From: Acetobacteraceae bacterium
GTDB taxonomy: Bacteria; Pseudomonadota; Alphaproteobacteria; Zavarziniales; Zavarziniaceae
Length of the DNA stretch: 22,195 nt
Reading direction: 5' to 3'
Assembly: GCA_947379865.1 (NCBI GenBank)
Contig: CANCOY010000065.1
Span: 1-22,195, forward strand
Below are positions 7,092 to 15,133 of the stretch, piece after piece (position 1 is the stretch's first letter; the number at the start of each line of letters is the position of its first letter). The notes under the pieces are model-generated. The model had not been told where the DNA came from and searched no databases. It saw only the letters and a program-made list of their open reading frames with translations. The position numbers and the translations under genes were made by a program.

Positions 7092-8945
7092 TTACTGCAC
7101 TGTCGCTGCTGGCTGGGCCTGCTGGGCAGGGTCCAGCCGAAGGGTGGCCTGTGCCGCAGCATGGGCAGCCGCGGCTTCCGGGCGCATCGGCGGCAGGCCG
7201 GGCTGATGGAAACCATGGCAGGACACGCAGGTGGAGGGCACCTTGTCCGACGCCTTTTCCGGCCCGTGACAGGTGGTGCAGGATTCCACCTTTGGCATCA
7301 GCAGATCCGTGTTGGAAGCTGAGGTTTCCGCCGCATGGCACGAGACGCACGACATGTTCGTGTGGCTTGCATGGTTGAACACCGCCTTGGGCATGAAGCT
7401 CTGGACGGCATTCACCTTCATGATCTGCCAGTTTCCACCCGTGGTATTGGCCACCAGCAGATTGCCGGCGGCATCAACTGCGGGCTTTTCCTGTTCCTTG
7501 ACCGAGTGACACGCGGCGCAGCCCTGCTTGCTGAACACAATGTGGGAGGCCTTTTCGGCCTTCTTGGCGGCCCAGGCGATGATGGTCTGGCGGGCCTCGA
7601 CCTCGACACCAGGCAGCGGCGTGCCCGGTACGCGGCGGGCGGCCGCCGGCGCATCGGGATCCGGCACACCACCGGCAAGGCCCTTGGCGGCATAGAAGCC
7701 CTTCAGGCTGTCCAGCACCCGGGTGACGCTGCCATGGGGCACGCTGGCCTCAGGCGAGGCCGGATCAAAGCGGGTCTGATGGCACTCCGCACATTCGCCG
7801 TCGAAGGCAACAGGCAGCATGCCCACGCCGCCCTGGTCAGGCTTGTGGCAAGACGCGCACTCAAGCTTCTTCATCGGCCCGCCAGGCACACGGATGCCTT
7901 CCTTGCGCAGATGCTTGTCGTGCGGGAACTTCAGGTTCGACTGATAGACCGGGGCTGGTGTATCCGACAGAGATACGCGCTCCAGCCGGCCCGCCTCGTC
8001 CACCGGAATGGTGGGGCGGAACTGGGGGTGCGACTTGCCGAACGGGCCGGCATTGGCCAGCGTCGTGTTGGGGGTCGTTGCCTTCAGATCGGCATGGCAG
8101 TCGGCGCAATAGGCTTCTGACTTGATGGTGGCCGGGGTGTTGCCCATGTGCTCCTGGTGGCAGCCCACGCAGCGCTGGCTGTCCAGTTCGGCAACCTTGA
8201 AATTCACCGGATCGGCGTGGTGCTGTATGCCGGCATGACAGGACGTGCAGGTCTTGTCCTCAACCCGCACAAAGGCGGACTGATGGCAGGCGGTGCAGGT
8301 GGCGCCAAAGAACTTGTGCGGGCCAGAGATTTCACCGGCCGACCAGCTGGCGTTGGCCGCATGGAACAGCCCGCCGATGCTGGCCTGATCGCGGCTTGCC
8401 TCGATACCAGCCGTATTCGGCGTTGCATAAAAGGCGATGATCGGCAGCACCAGAAACAGCACGGCAATGGCAACAAAGCCTGCCCACGAGAAGCCGCGGC
8501 GGGACAGGAACGTGCTGTTCAGGTTCAGGCGGCTGCGGGCCTCCAGCGAGGCGAGAACATCGCCCAGCGGCCGGGCAAGCTCGACAGTGATGGCAAGTGC
8601 CACCGCGCCCTCAGGCTGGACCAGCGTGATGTCATAGGGGCCAAGCCCGACGACGTCGCCCGGCTTCAGGCTGCTGGCGCGTGTCCGATTGCCGTTGACC
8701 CGCAACTCTGCGTCACCAAGCGCCTCGATATGAGGCCCCCCGGCGCGCAGGGTGATCTCGGCATGGGCATTGGCCACGCGTGGATCCGGCAGGAACACCT
8801 CACAGTCGGTCCCACGACCGAACCGCATGGGGTCACCGGAGACCTGGGTGTCGCGGCGGGTAACGCCGCCCCGGGCACGCCGGGTAAGGAAGCTTACGAG
8901 CGCGTCCACGTTCGGCCTACAAGTAAAAGAAGACGGAAATGACAT
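7092..8945 (-). CDS. FHA domain-transmembrane-decaheme cytochrome c fusion
   Basis: A 617-residue fusion protein and the last gene of the redox cluster. Residues 20-115 form an FHA-like domain with FGRG (42-45) and NG (84-85). Residues 153-174 are a single hydrophobic helix. The remainder carries ten CxxCH heme sites with cysteines starting at 217, 233, 259, 280, 363, 385, 476, 533, 556 and 573. The expected topology is FHA in the cytoplasm and hemes in the periplasm. The FHA SxxH signature reads A58-N-A-H61, so the phosphothreonine-contacting Ser is replaced. The ATG at 8945 overlaps the cytochrome b gene by 29 bp. GTG at 8909, 7 nt after that gene's stop with AGG upstream, is at least as likely and removes only 12 residues. 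I infer it is the periplasmic electron outlet of the complex. Confidence 0.9.
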   Translation of the reverse strand: MSFPSSFTCRPNVDALVSFLTRRARGGVTRRDTQVSGDPMRFGRGTDCEVFLPDPRVANAHAEITLRAGGPHIEALGDAELRVNGNRTRASSLKPGDVVGLGPYDITLVQPEGAVALAITVELARPLGDVLASLEARSRLNLNSTFLSRRGFSWAGFVAIAVLFLVLPIIAFYATPNTAGIEASRDQASIGGLFHAANASWSAGEISGPHKFFGATCTACHQSAFVRVEDKTCTSCHAGIQHHADPVNFKVAELDSQRCVGCHQEHMGNTPATIKSEAYCADCHADLKATTPNTTLANAGPFGKSHPQFRPTIPVDEAGRLERVSLSDTPAPVYQSNLKFPHDKHLRKEGIRVPGGPMKKLECASCHKPDQGGVGMLPVAFDGECAECHQTRFDPASPEASVPHGSVTRVLDSLKGFYAAKGLAGGVPDPDAPAAARRVPGTPLPGVEVEARQTIIAWAAKKAEKASHIVFSKQGCAACHSVKEQEKPAVDAAGNLLVANTTGGNWQIMKVNAVQSFMPKAVFNHASHTNMSCVSCHAAETSASNTDLLMPKVESCTTCHGPEKASDKVPSTCVSCHGFHQPGLPPMRPEAAAAHAAAQATLRLDPAQQAQPAATVQ

Positions 8946-9747
8946 GGGCCGTCAGCGCTGCAAGCAGCGCAAACGACAGGGGCACATGGGCATAAAGCCA
9001 GATGTCCATGAGTGCCTTGAGCTGGACGTCGCGACGAGCGCGTTTCAGCAGCTCACTCTTGCGGCCCAGTAGAACGATCAGGCGGCTTTCGTCCTTGACC
9101 GAGGCCGACGCATCGGCGCGAACCTCGGTGCGAACCTTGGAAAGAGCCCGTTCTGTCGCGCAATCCGGGTCTTTGCCAGAAAGCTGGCGCCAGATCGAAC
9201 CGCCGATGCGGGTGTTCTCGGTTGAATCCAGAACCAGTCGGTTGACCGTGTCGCCCAGCTTGACCGCAATCTCGCGGCATTCCGTGTCGACTTCGGCAAT
9301 CGTCATCATCAGCTGACGCAGCGTCTGGCCACGGCGGTTGGCCGTCATCAACTGCGGATAGCGCAGATAGGCAAAGACGCCAAACATGCCGCTGACGATC
9401 ACCACCACCATTAGGCCAAAGGCAAGGGTGTGAAGGTTCCAGTGGAACTGGAAGCCGGTGTGAAGGGTCGCCACGATGATCAGTGAAATACCCAGATAGA
9501 CATGGGCCGACAGCCAGTCTTCCAGCTTTACCTTGCCTTCGTTGTAGCGGCGCTTGCGCACGCCGAACCACATCAGCCAAAGGATCATCAGCGCGCCGAT
9601 GGTACCAAGCGTGTAGCCAAGCCAGGTCCCCCCATTGGGCGGGAAATGGGGATTGTGCAGCGCATAGGCCACGACCGAGGCCAGTGTCAGCAGGGCTGCC
9701 CACTTGAGGTAGCGGTAGCTGCGGTAGACGAGGATCGACTGATGCAT
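8917..9747 (-). CDS. Five-helix di-heme cytochrome b membrane subunit
   Basis: A 276-residue inner-membrane protein with predicted helices near 13-31, 43-62, 78-97, 107-127 and 250-273. Helix 3 has H82 and H96 and helix 5 has H254 and H268, both HX13H, the spacing that lets two helices hold two stacked b hemes, as in ferric reductase and NADPH oxidase families. Other histidines (H31, H34, H102, H106) lie near membrane edges. Between helices 4 and 5 is a charged soluble insert of about 115 residues, probably a docking surface. The gene starts 4 bp after the flavoprotein stop, with TGAGG serving as both stop and ribosome binding site, and adjoins the decaheme gene. I infer that it moves electrons across the membrane between them. 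I do not recognise a named family. Confidence 0.82.
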   Translation of the reverse strand: MHQSILVYRSYRYLKWAALLTLASVVAYALHNPHFPPNGGTWLGYTLGTIGALMILWLMWFGVRKRRYNEGKVKLEDWLSAHVYLGISLIIVATLHTGFQFHWNLHTLAFGLMVVVIVSGMFGVFAYLRYPQLMTANRRGQTLRQLMMTIAEVDTECREIAVKLGDTVNRLVLDSTENTRIGGSIWRQLSGKDPDCATERALSKVRTEVRADASASVKDESRLIVLLGRKSELLKRARRDVQLKALMDIWLYAHVPLSFALLAALTAHVISVFFYL

Positions 9748-9751
9748 GGCC

Positions 9752-12130
9752 TCAGTTCCGCTGGCTTACGAGGGTGAAGAATTCTTCCGGGCGCACGCGA
9801 ATGGCCGCACCGGTCGGGCAGGCACGGACGCAGCTGGCGCCGCCTTCAATGCCCTTGCACATGTCGCACTTCACCGCCGTCTTGGCGCCGTGATGCTCGT
9901 GCTCGGACTTGTCCTCGCCAGGCCCCGGCCCTGTGCCGAACAGCAACCACTGCAGCAGACCAGGCTTTTTCGGCGCCTTGTAGGACATGTGAATGACGTG
10001 ATACGGGCAGTTACGCTCGCAATTGCCGCAGCCGATGCACTTGTCGTCGATAAACACCTCGCCGTTCGGCGACCGGTGGATGGCGTCGGCGGGGCAATCC
10101 TGCATGCAGTGCGGATGCTCGCAGTGGCGGCAGGACGTGGGCACGTGGATGGAGGCGTAGGTCGGTCCGGCCTCGCGGTCGAGACGGGAGATGCCGCCGT
10201 GGGTCTCGGCGCAGGCCTTTTCGCAGTTGTCGCACCGCACGCAGAGCGACTCGTCGATCAGCAGCACGTCGGTGGCCTCACCCACGCCCTGATCGATCAG
10301 GAACTGGATCAGGCTGCCCGCCTCGGGCTTGTCTTCCATCACCACGTTCTGGGCCATGCGGTCTTCAAGCTTGGCCTCAACCGCCTGGCGCAGGCCGGCG
10401 TTGCTGGCCAGCAGGTCCTTGAAGGCCTGGCCGTCGAGCCTCAGGGTCTCGGTCTCGACAGCGGCGCGCACCGTGGCGGAACGCGGCGCGTCGCGCACCA
10501 GCGCCATTTCGCCCACGTAATTACCAGCCGGAACATAGGCCGTTACAATATCCCTGCCGCCGATCCGCCGGGAAATCGTGACGGAGCCCGACCGGATCAG
10601 GTGGACACAGTCGCCAGGCGCACCTTCTTCGAAGAGCACCGCGCCGGGGCCAAAGGTCTCGAGGGTTGCCCCCTCGACCACACCGGCGAGGTCGGCCTTG
10701 GGAACGCCTGGCGCCATATAGGTCTGGATCTGGCGCACCATCGCGGTGCGGTCCATCTCGCGCTTCACGGCGGCGACGGAATTGATCAACTTGATCATCG
10801 AACGGCGCGGTGTCTCGATCAGGACGCAGCCCTGGCCGGCAATCACGGTCGCGGTGCGGCGACGACCAGAGATCAGACCCATCTCGCCAAAGAACTCGCC
10901 CTTTTGCAGGCGAACGATCTGCTTGGGGTCATCGGCATTGACGCGGATATCAACGCTGCCCTGGACGATCGAATAGAAGCTGTCCGTAAAGTCGTTGCGC
11001 TCGAACACCACCCCACCGGCAGTTGGCGTATGGATGATCGAATCGATCATGAATTCGCGCAATTGCAGGGTGGTCAGGCCCGAAAGGATGGGCACGTTCT
11101 GCTGGATGGTGGTGAGGACGTCGGAGACCTTGACCGACCCAAGCTTGTCAAAAACCTTGCGCAGCAAGGGCTCGTCGGCCGGCTCGATGTCATTGCCAAG
11201 GATGAACTCGACAACTTCGAAACCCTGGTTCATGGCCTGCTTGATCAGCGGATAGCCACCAAGGGCGCCGATGATGTAGAGGCCGGGAACATTTGATTCA
11301 TAGGTGCCGCTTACCTGCGGCAGCGCACCCGGGTCGGACGACGGGAACACGATCCCGCAGCTCTCGACAAAGGCGCGCGGCGGCACCGCACCCAGACGGG
11401 CGATGATGCGGTCAACCGGAACGCGTGCCTCGCCGTCCGGCGTCTTGAGCACGAATACCCCAGGCTCCACGGCCTTGGGCGACGTGTTGAACATGCAGTC
11501 CAGCACGCCCTTCTCGATTGAGGAGGCGATCAGGGCAAGGTTGCCCTGCTTGGCACGCGCAAATTCGCCGCCACGGTTCAGGATGATGACCTTGTTCTGG
11601 CGGGCAAGGGCCACCGCGTTCTCGATCGCGGCGTCGCCGGCGCCGACCACAACGATGGTCTCGTCGCTATATTCTGCCGGGTCGTTCAGCTGGTACTGGA
11701 CGCGTTCCCAATCTTCACCGGGCACGCCCATCTTGCGCAGATTGCCCTGCAGGCCGATGGCCATCACGACCGCCTCGGCCGTGATGATGTCACCGGATTT
11801 CAGCTTCAGCTCGAAGGCGCCCTTGGAGCCCGTGATGGCGGCAACCTCGGCCTTGTAGCGCACATTGACCTTGGCACCCTCGGTCTGGCGATCCCAGTTG
11901 CCCAGGATCTCCTCTCGGGTGCCGGCCTTGAACGTCATGGTCGAGCGCAGGGGCAACACGTCAGGCGTTGCCATGACGAACTTGCCCTTCTGGTACTTGA
12001 AGATGGTGTCTGACAGATGCGTGGTCTGCTCCAGCAGAACGTGGCTGACGCCAAGTTCCGCCGCGTGCCCACCCGCACTCATGCCTGCCGGGCCTGAGCC
12101 CACGATCGCGATCTTGAAATGCTCGGCCAC
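9752..12130 (-). CDS. Flavoprotein oxidoreductase with two cNMP domains and a 4x[4Fe-4S] ferredoxin
   Basis: A 792-residue cytoplasmic fusion (numbered from GTG at 12130). Residues 1-315 form a thioredoxin-reductase/YpdA-like flavin domain with FAD loop GSGPAG (11-16) and NAD(P) loop VVGAGDAAIENA (161-172), but no redox-active CxxC. Two cyclic-nucleotide-binding domains follow, with phosphate-binding cassettes FGEMGLISGRRRTAT (414-428) and VGEMALVRDAPRSAT (539-553), each with the Gly-Glu and Arg used for cNMP binding. The C-terminal ferredoxin has 16 cysteines in four groups: 630/633/636/640, 667/670/675/679, 698/701/704/708 and 755/758/767/771, as in DmsB/NrfC/HydN. GTG at 12130 has GGGGAC upstream; a TTG at 12217 would add 29 non-family residues. 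It probably oxidises NAD(P)H and feeds the cytochrome b encoded 4 bp downstream. Confidence 0.92.
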   Translation of the reverse strand: MAEHFKIAIVGSGPAGMSAGGHAAELGVSHVLLEQTTHLSDTIFKYQKGKFVMATPDVLPLRSTMTFKAGTREEILGNWDRQTEGAKVNVRYKAEVAAITGSKGAFELKLKSGDIITAEAVVMAIGLQGNLRKMGVPGEDWERVQYQLNDPAEYSDETIVVVGAGDAAIENAVALARQNKVIILNRGGEFARAKQGNLALIASSIEKGVLDCMFNTSPKAVEPGVFVLKTPDGEARVPVDRIIARLGAVPPRAFVESCGIVFPSSDPGALPQVSGTYESNVPGLYIIGALGGYPLIKQAMNQGFEVVEFILGNDIEPADEPLLRKVFDKLGSVKVSDVLTTIQQNVPILSGLTTLQLREFMIDSIIHTPTAGGVVFERNDFTDSFYSIVQGSVDIRVNADDPKQIVRLQKGEFFGEMGLISGRRRTATVIAGQGCVLIETPRRSMIKLINSVAAVKREMDRTAMVRQIQTYMAPGVPKADLAGVVEGATLETFGPGAVLFEEGAPGDCVHLIRSGSVTISRRIGGRDIVTAYVPAGNYVGEMALVRDAPRSATVRAAVETETLRLDGQAFKDLLASNAGLRQAVEAKLEDRMAQNVVMEDKPEAGSLIQFLIDQGVGEATDVLLIDESLCVRCDNCEKACAETHGGISRLDREAGPTYASIHVPTSCRHCEHPHCMQDCPADAIHRSPNGEVFIDDKCIGCGNCERNCPYHVIHMSYKAPKKPGLLQWLLFGTGPGPGEDKSEHEHHGAKTAVKCDMCKGIEGGASCVRACPTGAAIRVRPEEFFTLVSQRN

Positions 12131-12372
12131 GAACTCGTCCCCCGGCCACTGGTCGCGGCCCCCCGCAACACACGCCTTTGCTTTTTGCAGGGTACGGAAC
12201 GACACCCGAATAGTCAATTATAGACAATGTGATATTGGCCTTAAATACGGACACAGACGATCTCTGGAGCGCCGCCGAACGACGCTTTGCGACGCCGGTC
12301 TTGACGTGCCCGCAGCACCGGTCCAAAACCGACCCCGGATTCAAGTCAGCACACAATGAGCGGGAGACAAGG
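12131..12372. promoter_or_regulatory. Divergent promoter region, flavoprotein / SDR
   Basis: This 242-bp gap has a conspicuous A/T-rich patch around 12205-12247. On the minus strand TATAAT (12222-12217) is a consensus -10 for the redox cluster, though its -35 is weak. The same patch holds the plus-strand direct repeat TAGTC-AATTA-TAGAC (12211-12225), which may bind a regulator. On the plus strand TTGACG (12301-12306) could be the -35 of the SDR gene, but the matching -10 is poor. I see no tRNA or small gene here. Confidence 0.45.
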
Positions 12373-13260
12373 ATGAGCATTCGCTTTGATGGCCGGGTTG
12401 CGATCGTCACGGGCGCCGGCGGCGGGCTGGGTCGCGAGCATGCGCTTGCACTGGCAGCACGTGGGGCCAAGGTGGTGGTCAACGACCTTGGCGGCGCCGT
12501 GGATGGCAGCGGTGGTTCGGGTTCTGCTGCCCAGAAGGTGGTGGACGAGATCGTGGCCGCCGGTGGCGAGGCCGTGGCCGACGCCCATTCGGTCAGCGAT
12601 TTTGCCGGCGCCCAGGCCCTGGTGCAGCGCGCCGTGGACACCTATGGCACGGTTGATATCGTCATCAACAACGCCGGCATCCTGCGCGACAAGTCCTTCA
12701 TCAAGATGGACATGCCCGACTTTGACACCGTGGTGGACGTGCATCTGCTGGGCAGCGCCTATGTCACCAAGGCCGCCTGGCCGATCCTGACGGCCAAGAA
12801 CTATGGCCGCATCATCATGACCACCTCGACCACGGGCCTGTTCGGCAACTTTGGCCAGGCGAACTATGGCGCCGCCAAGCTTGGCCTTGTCGGCCTGATG
12901 AACACGCTGAAGATCGAAGGCCAGAAGTTCGACATCCGGGTGAATTCAATCTGCCCGGTTGCCGCCACCCGCATGACCGAAGGCCTGATGCCCGCCCAGA
13001 TCCTGGAAAAGCTGAAGCCCGGCCTCGTCACCCCGGCCGTCATGTTCCTGGTCTCTCAGGATGCGCCCACGGGCGAGATCATCGAGGCCGGCGCCGGTTG
13101 GTACACCCGCGTGCAGGTCTATCAGGGGACCGGCGCCATTCTGGGCGACAAGACGACCCCGGAAGACATCGCCGCCAACTGGGACAAGATCAGCGACATG
13201 TCCGAAGCCCGCGCCTATGCCACGGGCAGCGAAGCCTTTGCCGGCGCGCTGAAGATGTAA
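12373..13260 (+). CDS. MFE-2-like (R)-3-hydroxyacyl-CoA dehydrogenase, SDR family
   Basis: A 295-residue short-chain dehydrogenase/reductase closely resembling the N-terminal dehydrogenase domain of peroxisomal multifunctional enzyme 2 (HSD17B4), which oxidises (3R)-hydroxyacyl-CoA with NAD+. It has TGAGGGLG (13-20), the MFE-2-type NDLGG at 37-41 that selects NAD, VINNAG (97-102) and the catalytic triad S152, Y165, K169 within the GNFGQANYGAAK region. The eukaryotic hydratase and SCP2 domains are absent, as in bacterial stand-alone forms. ATG at 12373 follows GGGAGACAAGG; the reading from 12229 would add untypical sequence. It is monocistronic with its own terminator and probably serves beta-oxidation or the oxidation of a hydroxylated lipid. 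Confidence 0.92.
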   Translation: MSIRFDGRVAIVTGAGGGLGREHALALAARGAKVVVNDLGGAVDGSGGSGSAAQKVVDEIVAAGGEAVADAHSVSDFAGAQALVQRAVDTYGTVDIVINNAGILRDKSFIKMDMPDFDTVVDVHLLGSAYVTKAAWPILTAKNYGRIIMTTSTTGLFGNFGQANYGAAKLGLVGLMNTLKIEGQKFDIRVNSICPVAATRMTEGLMPAQILEKLKPGLVTPAVMFLVSQDAPTGEIIEAGAGWYTRVQVYQGTGAILGDKTTPEDIAANWDKISDMSEARAYATGSEAFAGALKM

Positions 13261-13280
13261 CAACGCCTCGGGCGTTGAAA

Positions 13281-13314
13281 GGGCGGCCCCGCATCTGCGG
13301 CGCCGCCCTTTTTT
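13281..13314 (+). terminator. Rho-independent terminator after the SDR gene
   Basis: GGGCGGC (13281-13287) pairs with GCCGCCC (13302-13308), with a smaller CCGCA/TGCGG stem inside, followed by TTTTTT (13309-13314). A second small hairpin, CAACGCC-TCG-GGCGTTG (13261-13277), immediately precedes it, right after the stop codon. Confidence 0.9.
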
Positions 13315-13315
13315 G

Positions 13316-15133
13316 TCAGCTCGCCAACTGTTCCGGGCTGAGAGCATAAAGCAGGCAAGCGCCAGCCTTGATCGGCGCCACCAAGGCAAGAGCGGGTGGC
13401 ACGATCTGCTCGGCAAAGAAGCGGGCCATGATGATCCGCGCTTCGTTGAAGGCGGCGTCACCCTCACCCGCCAGAAGCCTGGCCTCAGCAACCAGGGCGG
13501 CCTTGCCGAGAAGGTGGGCGGCCGACACGGTTCCGAACAGCTTCAGATAGGGGGTTGCCCCGGCCAGCGCCTCGGACGCCTTGTCGGCTGGCACGGCCTG
13601 CAGCCAGCTTGTTGCATCGGCCAAGGCAGGAACCGCCGCCTTGAGGGCGGCTGCAATCGCGGGGAAATGCTCCGCCCCCATGCCCGCATGCGTTGCTGCG
13701 GCCTCCAACGCCAAAACGCCGTCGCCCAGTTCTGTCAGCCACGCCTCGAGGGCGACCGGCAGGTGGGGCAGCTTGCGGGCGACCAGATCGATGGCCTGGA
13801 TGCCGTTGGTGCCTTCATAGATCGGGGCAATGCGGGCATCGCGCAGATGCTGGGCGGCGCCCGTGTCCTCGACAAAGCCCATGCCGCCGTGGATCTGCAC
13901 CCCGATGGAGGCGATCTCGACGCCCAGATCCGTGGACCAGGCCTTGGAGACCGGCGTCAGCAGGTCGGCCAGCCCCTGGGCCCGGCGGCGGGCATCCGGG
14001 TCTTCTGAGGCACGGGCGCGGTCGAGTTCGGCGGCGTTGCGATAAATCAGCGCCCGCATGCCCTCGATCTGGCATTTCATGGTGAACAGCATGCGCCGCA
14101 CATCCGGGTGCCCGGCAATGGGCATGGCGTCGGGAATGTCATGGCGGCCAGGCGGGCGGCCCTGCTTGCGCTCAAGCGCATAGGCAAGGGCCTGCTGATA
14201 GGCACGTTCCGCAATGGACAGGCCCTGGACCCCCACCGAGAGGCGGGCGCTGTTCATCATCGTGAACATATAGCCAAGGCCCTTGTTGGGCTCGCCGATC
14301 AGATAGCCGACGCAGGCGTCCTGGTCACCATACTGCATGGTGCAGGTAGGGCTGCCGTGAATCCCCAGCTTGTGCTCAAGGCCGACACATTTCAGATCAT
14401 TGGCGGCGCCAAGAGAGCCGTCCGCATTGACCAGGAATTTCGGCACGATGAAGCAGGAAATGCCCCGGGTGCCCGGCGGTGCATCGGGCAGACGCGCCAG
14501 CACAAGGTGGACAATGTTCTCCACCATGTCGTGTTCGCCATAGGAGATATAGATCTTCTGGCCCGAGATGCGCCAGGTTCCATCAGCAGCCGGCGTCGCC
14601 CGGGTCTTGATCATGGCAAGATCAGAGCCGGCCTGGGGTTCGGTCAGGTTCATGGTGCCGGTCCACTCACCGGCGATCATGCGGCCGAGGTAGGTCGCCT
14701 TCTGTTCTTCCGAGCCATGAGCCGTCAGGCACTCCACCGCACCCTGGTTCAGCAGCATGCAGATGCTGAAGGCCATATTGGCCGAGGTCCACATTTCCTG
14801 CAGGGCGATGGAGACAATCCAGGGCAGGCCCTGGCCACCATGCTCCGGGTCAAAGGGGACGCCGGGCCAGCCGGCCTCGGCAAAGCGCGCATAGGCTTCC
14901 CTGAAGCCGTCGGGCGTGCGCACAACACCATTCTCCAGCCTGGAGCCCTCATCACCTGCCCGATTTGTCGGCCCGATCACGCCACCGGCAAATTTTCCCG
15001 CCTCGTCGAGGATCTGGTCGACCAGATCGCGCCCCGCATGCTCATAGCGTGGCAGGCTGACAATGCCGTCGAGATCGGCGATGGCGTCCAGTTTGAAGCG
15101 GATATCGCGCAGCGGCGCCAGGTAATCGGTCAT
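13316..15133 (-). CDS. DmdC-like acyl-CoA dehydrogenase with C-terminal extension
   Basis: A 605-residue acyl-CoA dehydrogenase of the long subfamily with an extra N-terminal segment (DYLAPLRDIRFKLD) and a C-terminal domain. This group includes DmdC, 3-methylmercaptopropionyl-CoA dehydrogenase, and many fatty acyl-CoA enzymes. Signatures are MNLTEPQAGSDL, QKIYISYGEHD, the QIHGGMGFVEDTG flavin/tetramer segment and APIYEGTNGIQAIDL with the catalytic Glu. I chose ATG at 15133 because GGAG lies 8 nt upstream; the ATG at 15145 overlaps that site. It is convergent with the SDR and divergent from the Sua5 gene, so it is probably transcribed alone. A DMSP-pathway role cannot be claimed without dmdB and dmdD; generic acyl-CoA oxidation is the safer reading. 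Confidence 0.92.
   Translation of the reverse strand: MTDYLAPLRDIRFKLDAIADLDGIVSLPRYEHAGRDLVDQILDEAGKFAGGVIGPTNRAGDEGSRLENGVVRTPDGFREAYARFAEAGWPGVPFDPEHGGQGLPWIVSIALQEMWTSANMAFSICMLLNQGAVECLTAHGSEEQKATYLGRMIAGEWTGTMNLTEPQAGSDLAMIKTRATPAADGTWRISGQKIYISYGEHDMVENIVHLVLARLPDAPPGTRGISCFIVPKFLVNADGSLGAANDLKCVGLEHKLGIHGSPTCTMQYGDQDACVGYLIGEPNKGLGYMFTMMNSARLSVGVQGLSIAERAYQQALAYALERKQGRPPGRHDIPDAMPIAGHPDVRRMLFTMKCQIEGMRALIYRNAAELDRARASEDPDARRRAQGLADLLTPVSKAWSTDLGVEIASIGVQIHGGMGFVEDTGAAQHLRDARIAPIYEGTNGIQAIDLVARKLPHLPVALEAWLTELGDGVLALEAAATHAGMGAEHFPAIAAALKAAVPALADATSWLQAVPADKASEALAGATPYLKLFGTVSAAHLLGKAALVAEARLLAGEGDAAFNEARIIMARFFAEQIVPPALALVAPIKAGACLLYALSPEQLAS

Noticed and set aside
4889..8945. A functional pair of the PP2C phosphatase and the FHA-decaheme protein
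   Set aside because: They are in separate operons on opposite strands, the FHA Ser is missing and there is no kinase; the link rests only on proximity.
7092..8945. A possible outer-membrane MtrC-like extracellular cytochrome
   Set aside because: The protein has an internal anchor helix after a cytoplasmic-type FHA domain and no lipobox or porin partner, so an inner-membrane, periplasm-facing protein fits better.
9746..11296. A 516-codon plus-strand frame opposite the flavoprotein
   Set aside because: The minus-strand product has cofactor motifs over its whole length; this frame has none.
13261..13277. The CAACGCC-TCG-GGCGTTG hairpin as a separate regulatory element
   Set aside because: It lies directly between the SDR stop codon and the strong terminator, and is more simply part of the same 3' end.
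5868..15133. A dedicated DMSP or sterol degradation cluster
   Set aside because: A DmdC-like dehydrogenase, an MFE-2-like SDR and a P450 are present, but the genes are on different strands with separate promoters, and no pathway-specific partners (dmdB, dmdD, Mce or Kst genes) are visible.
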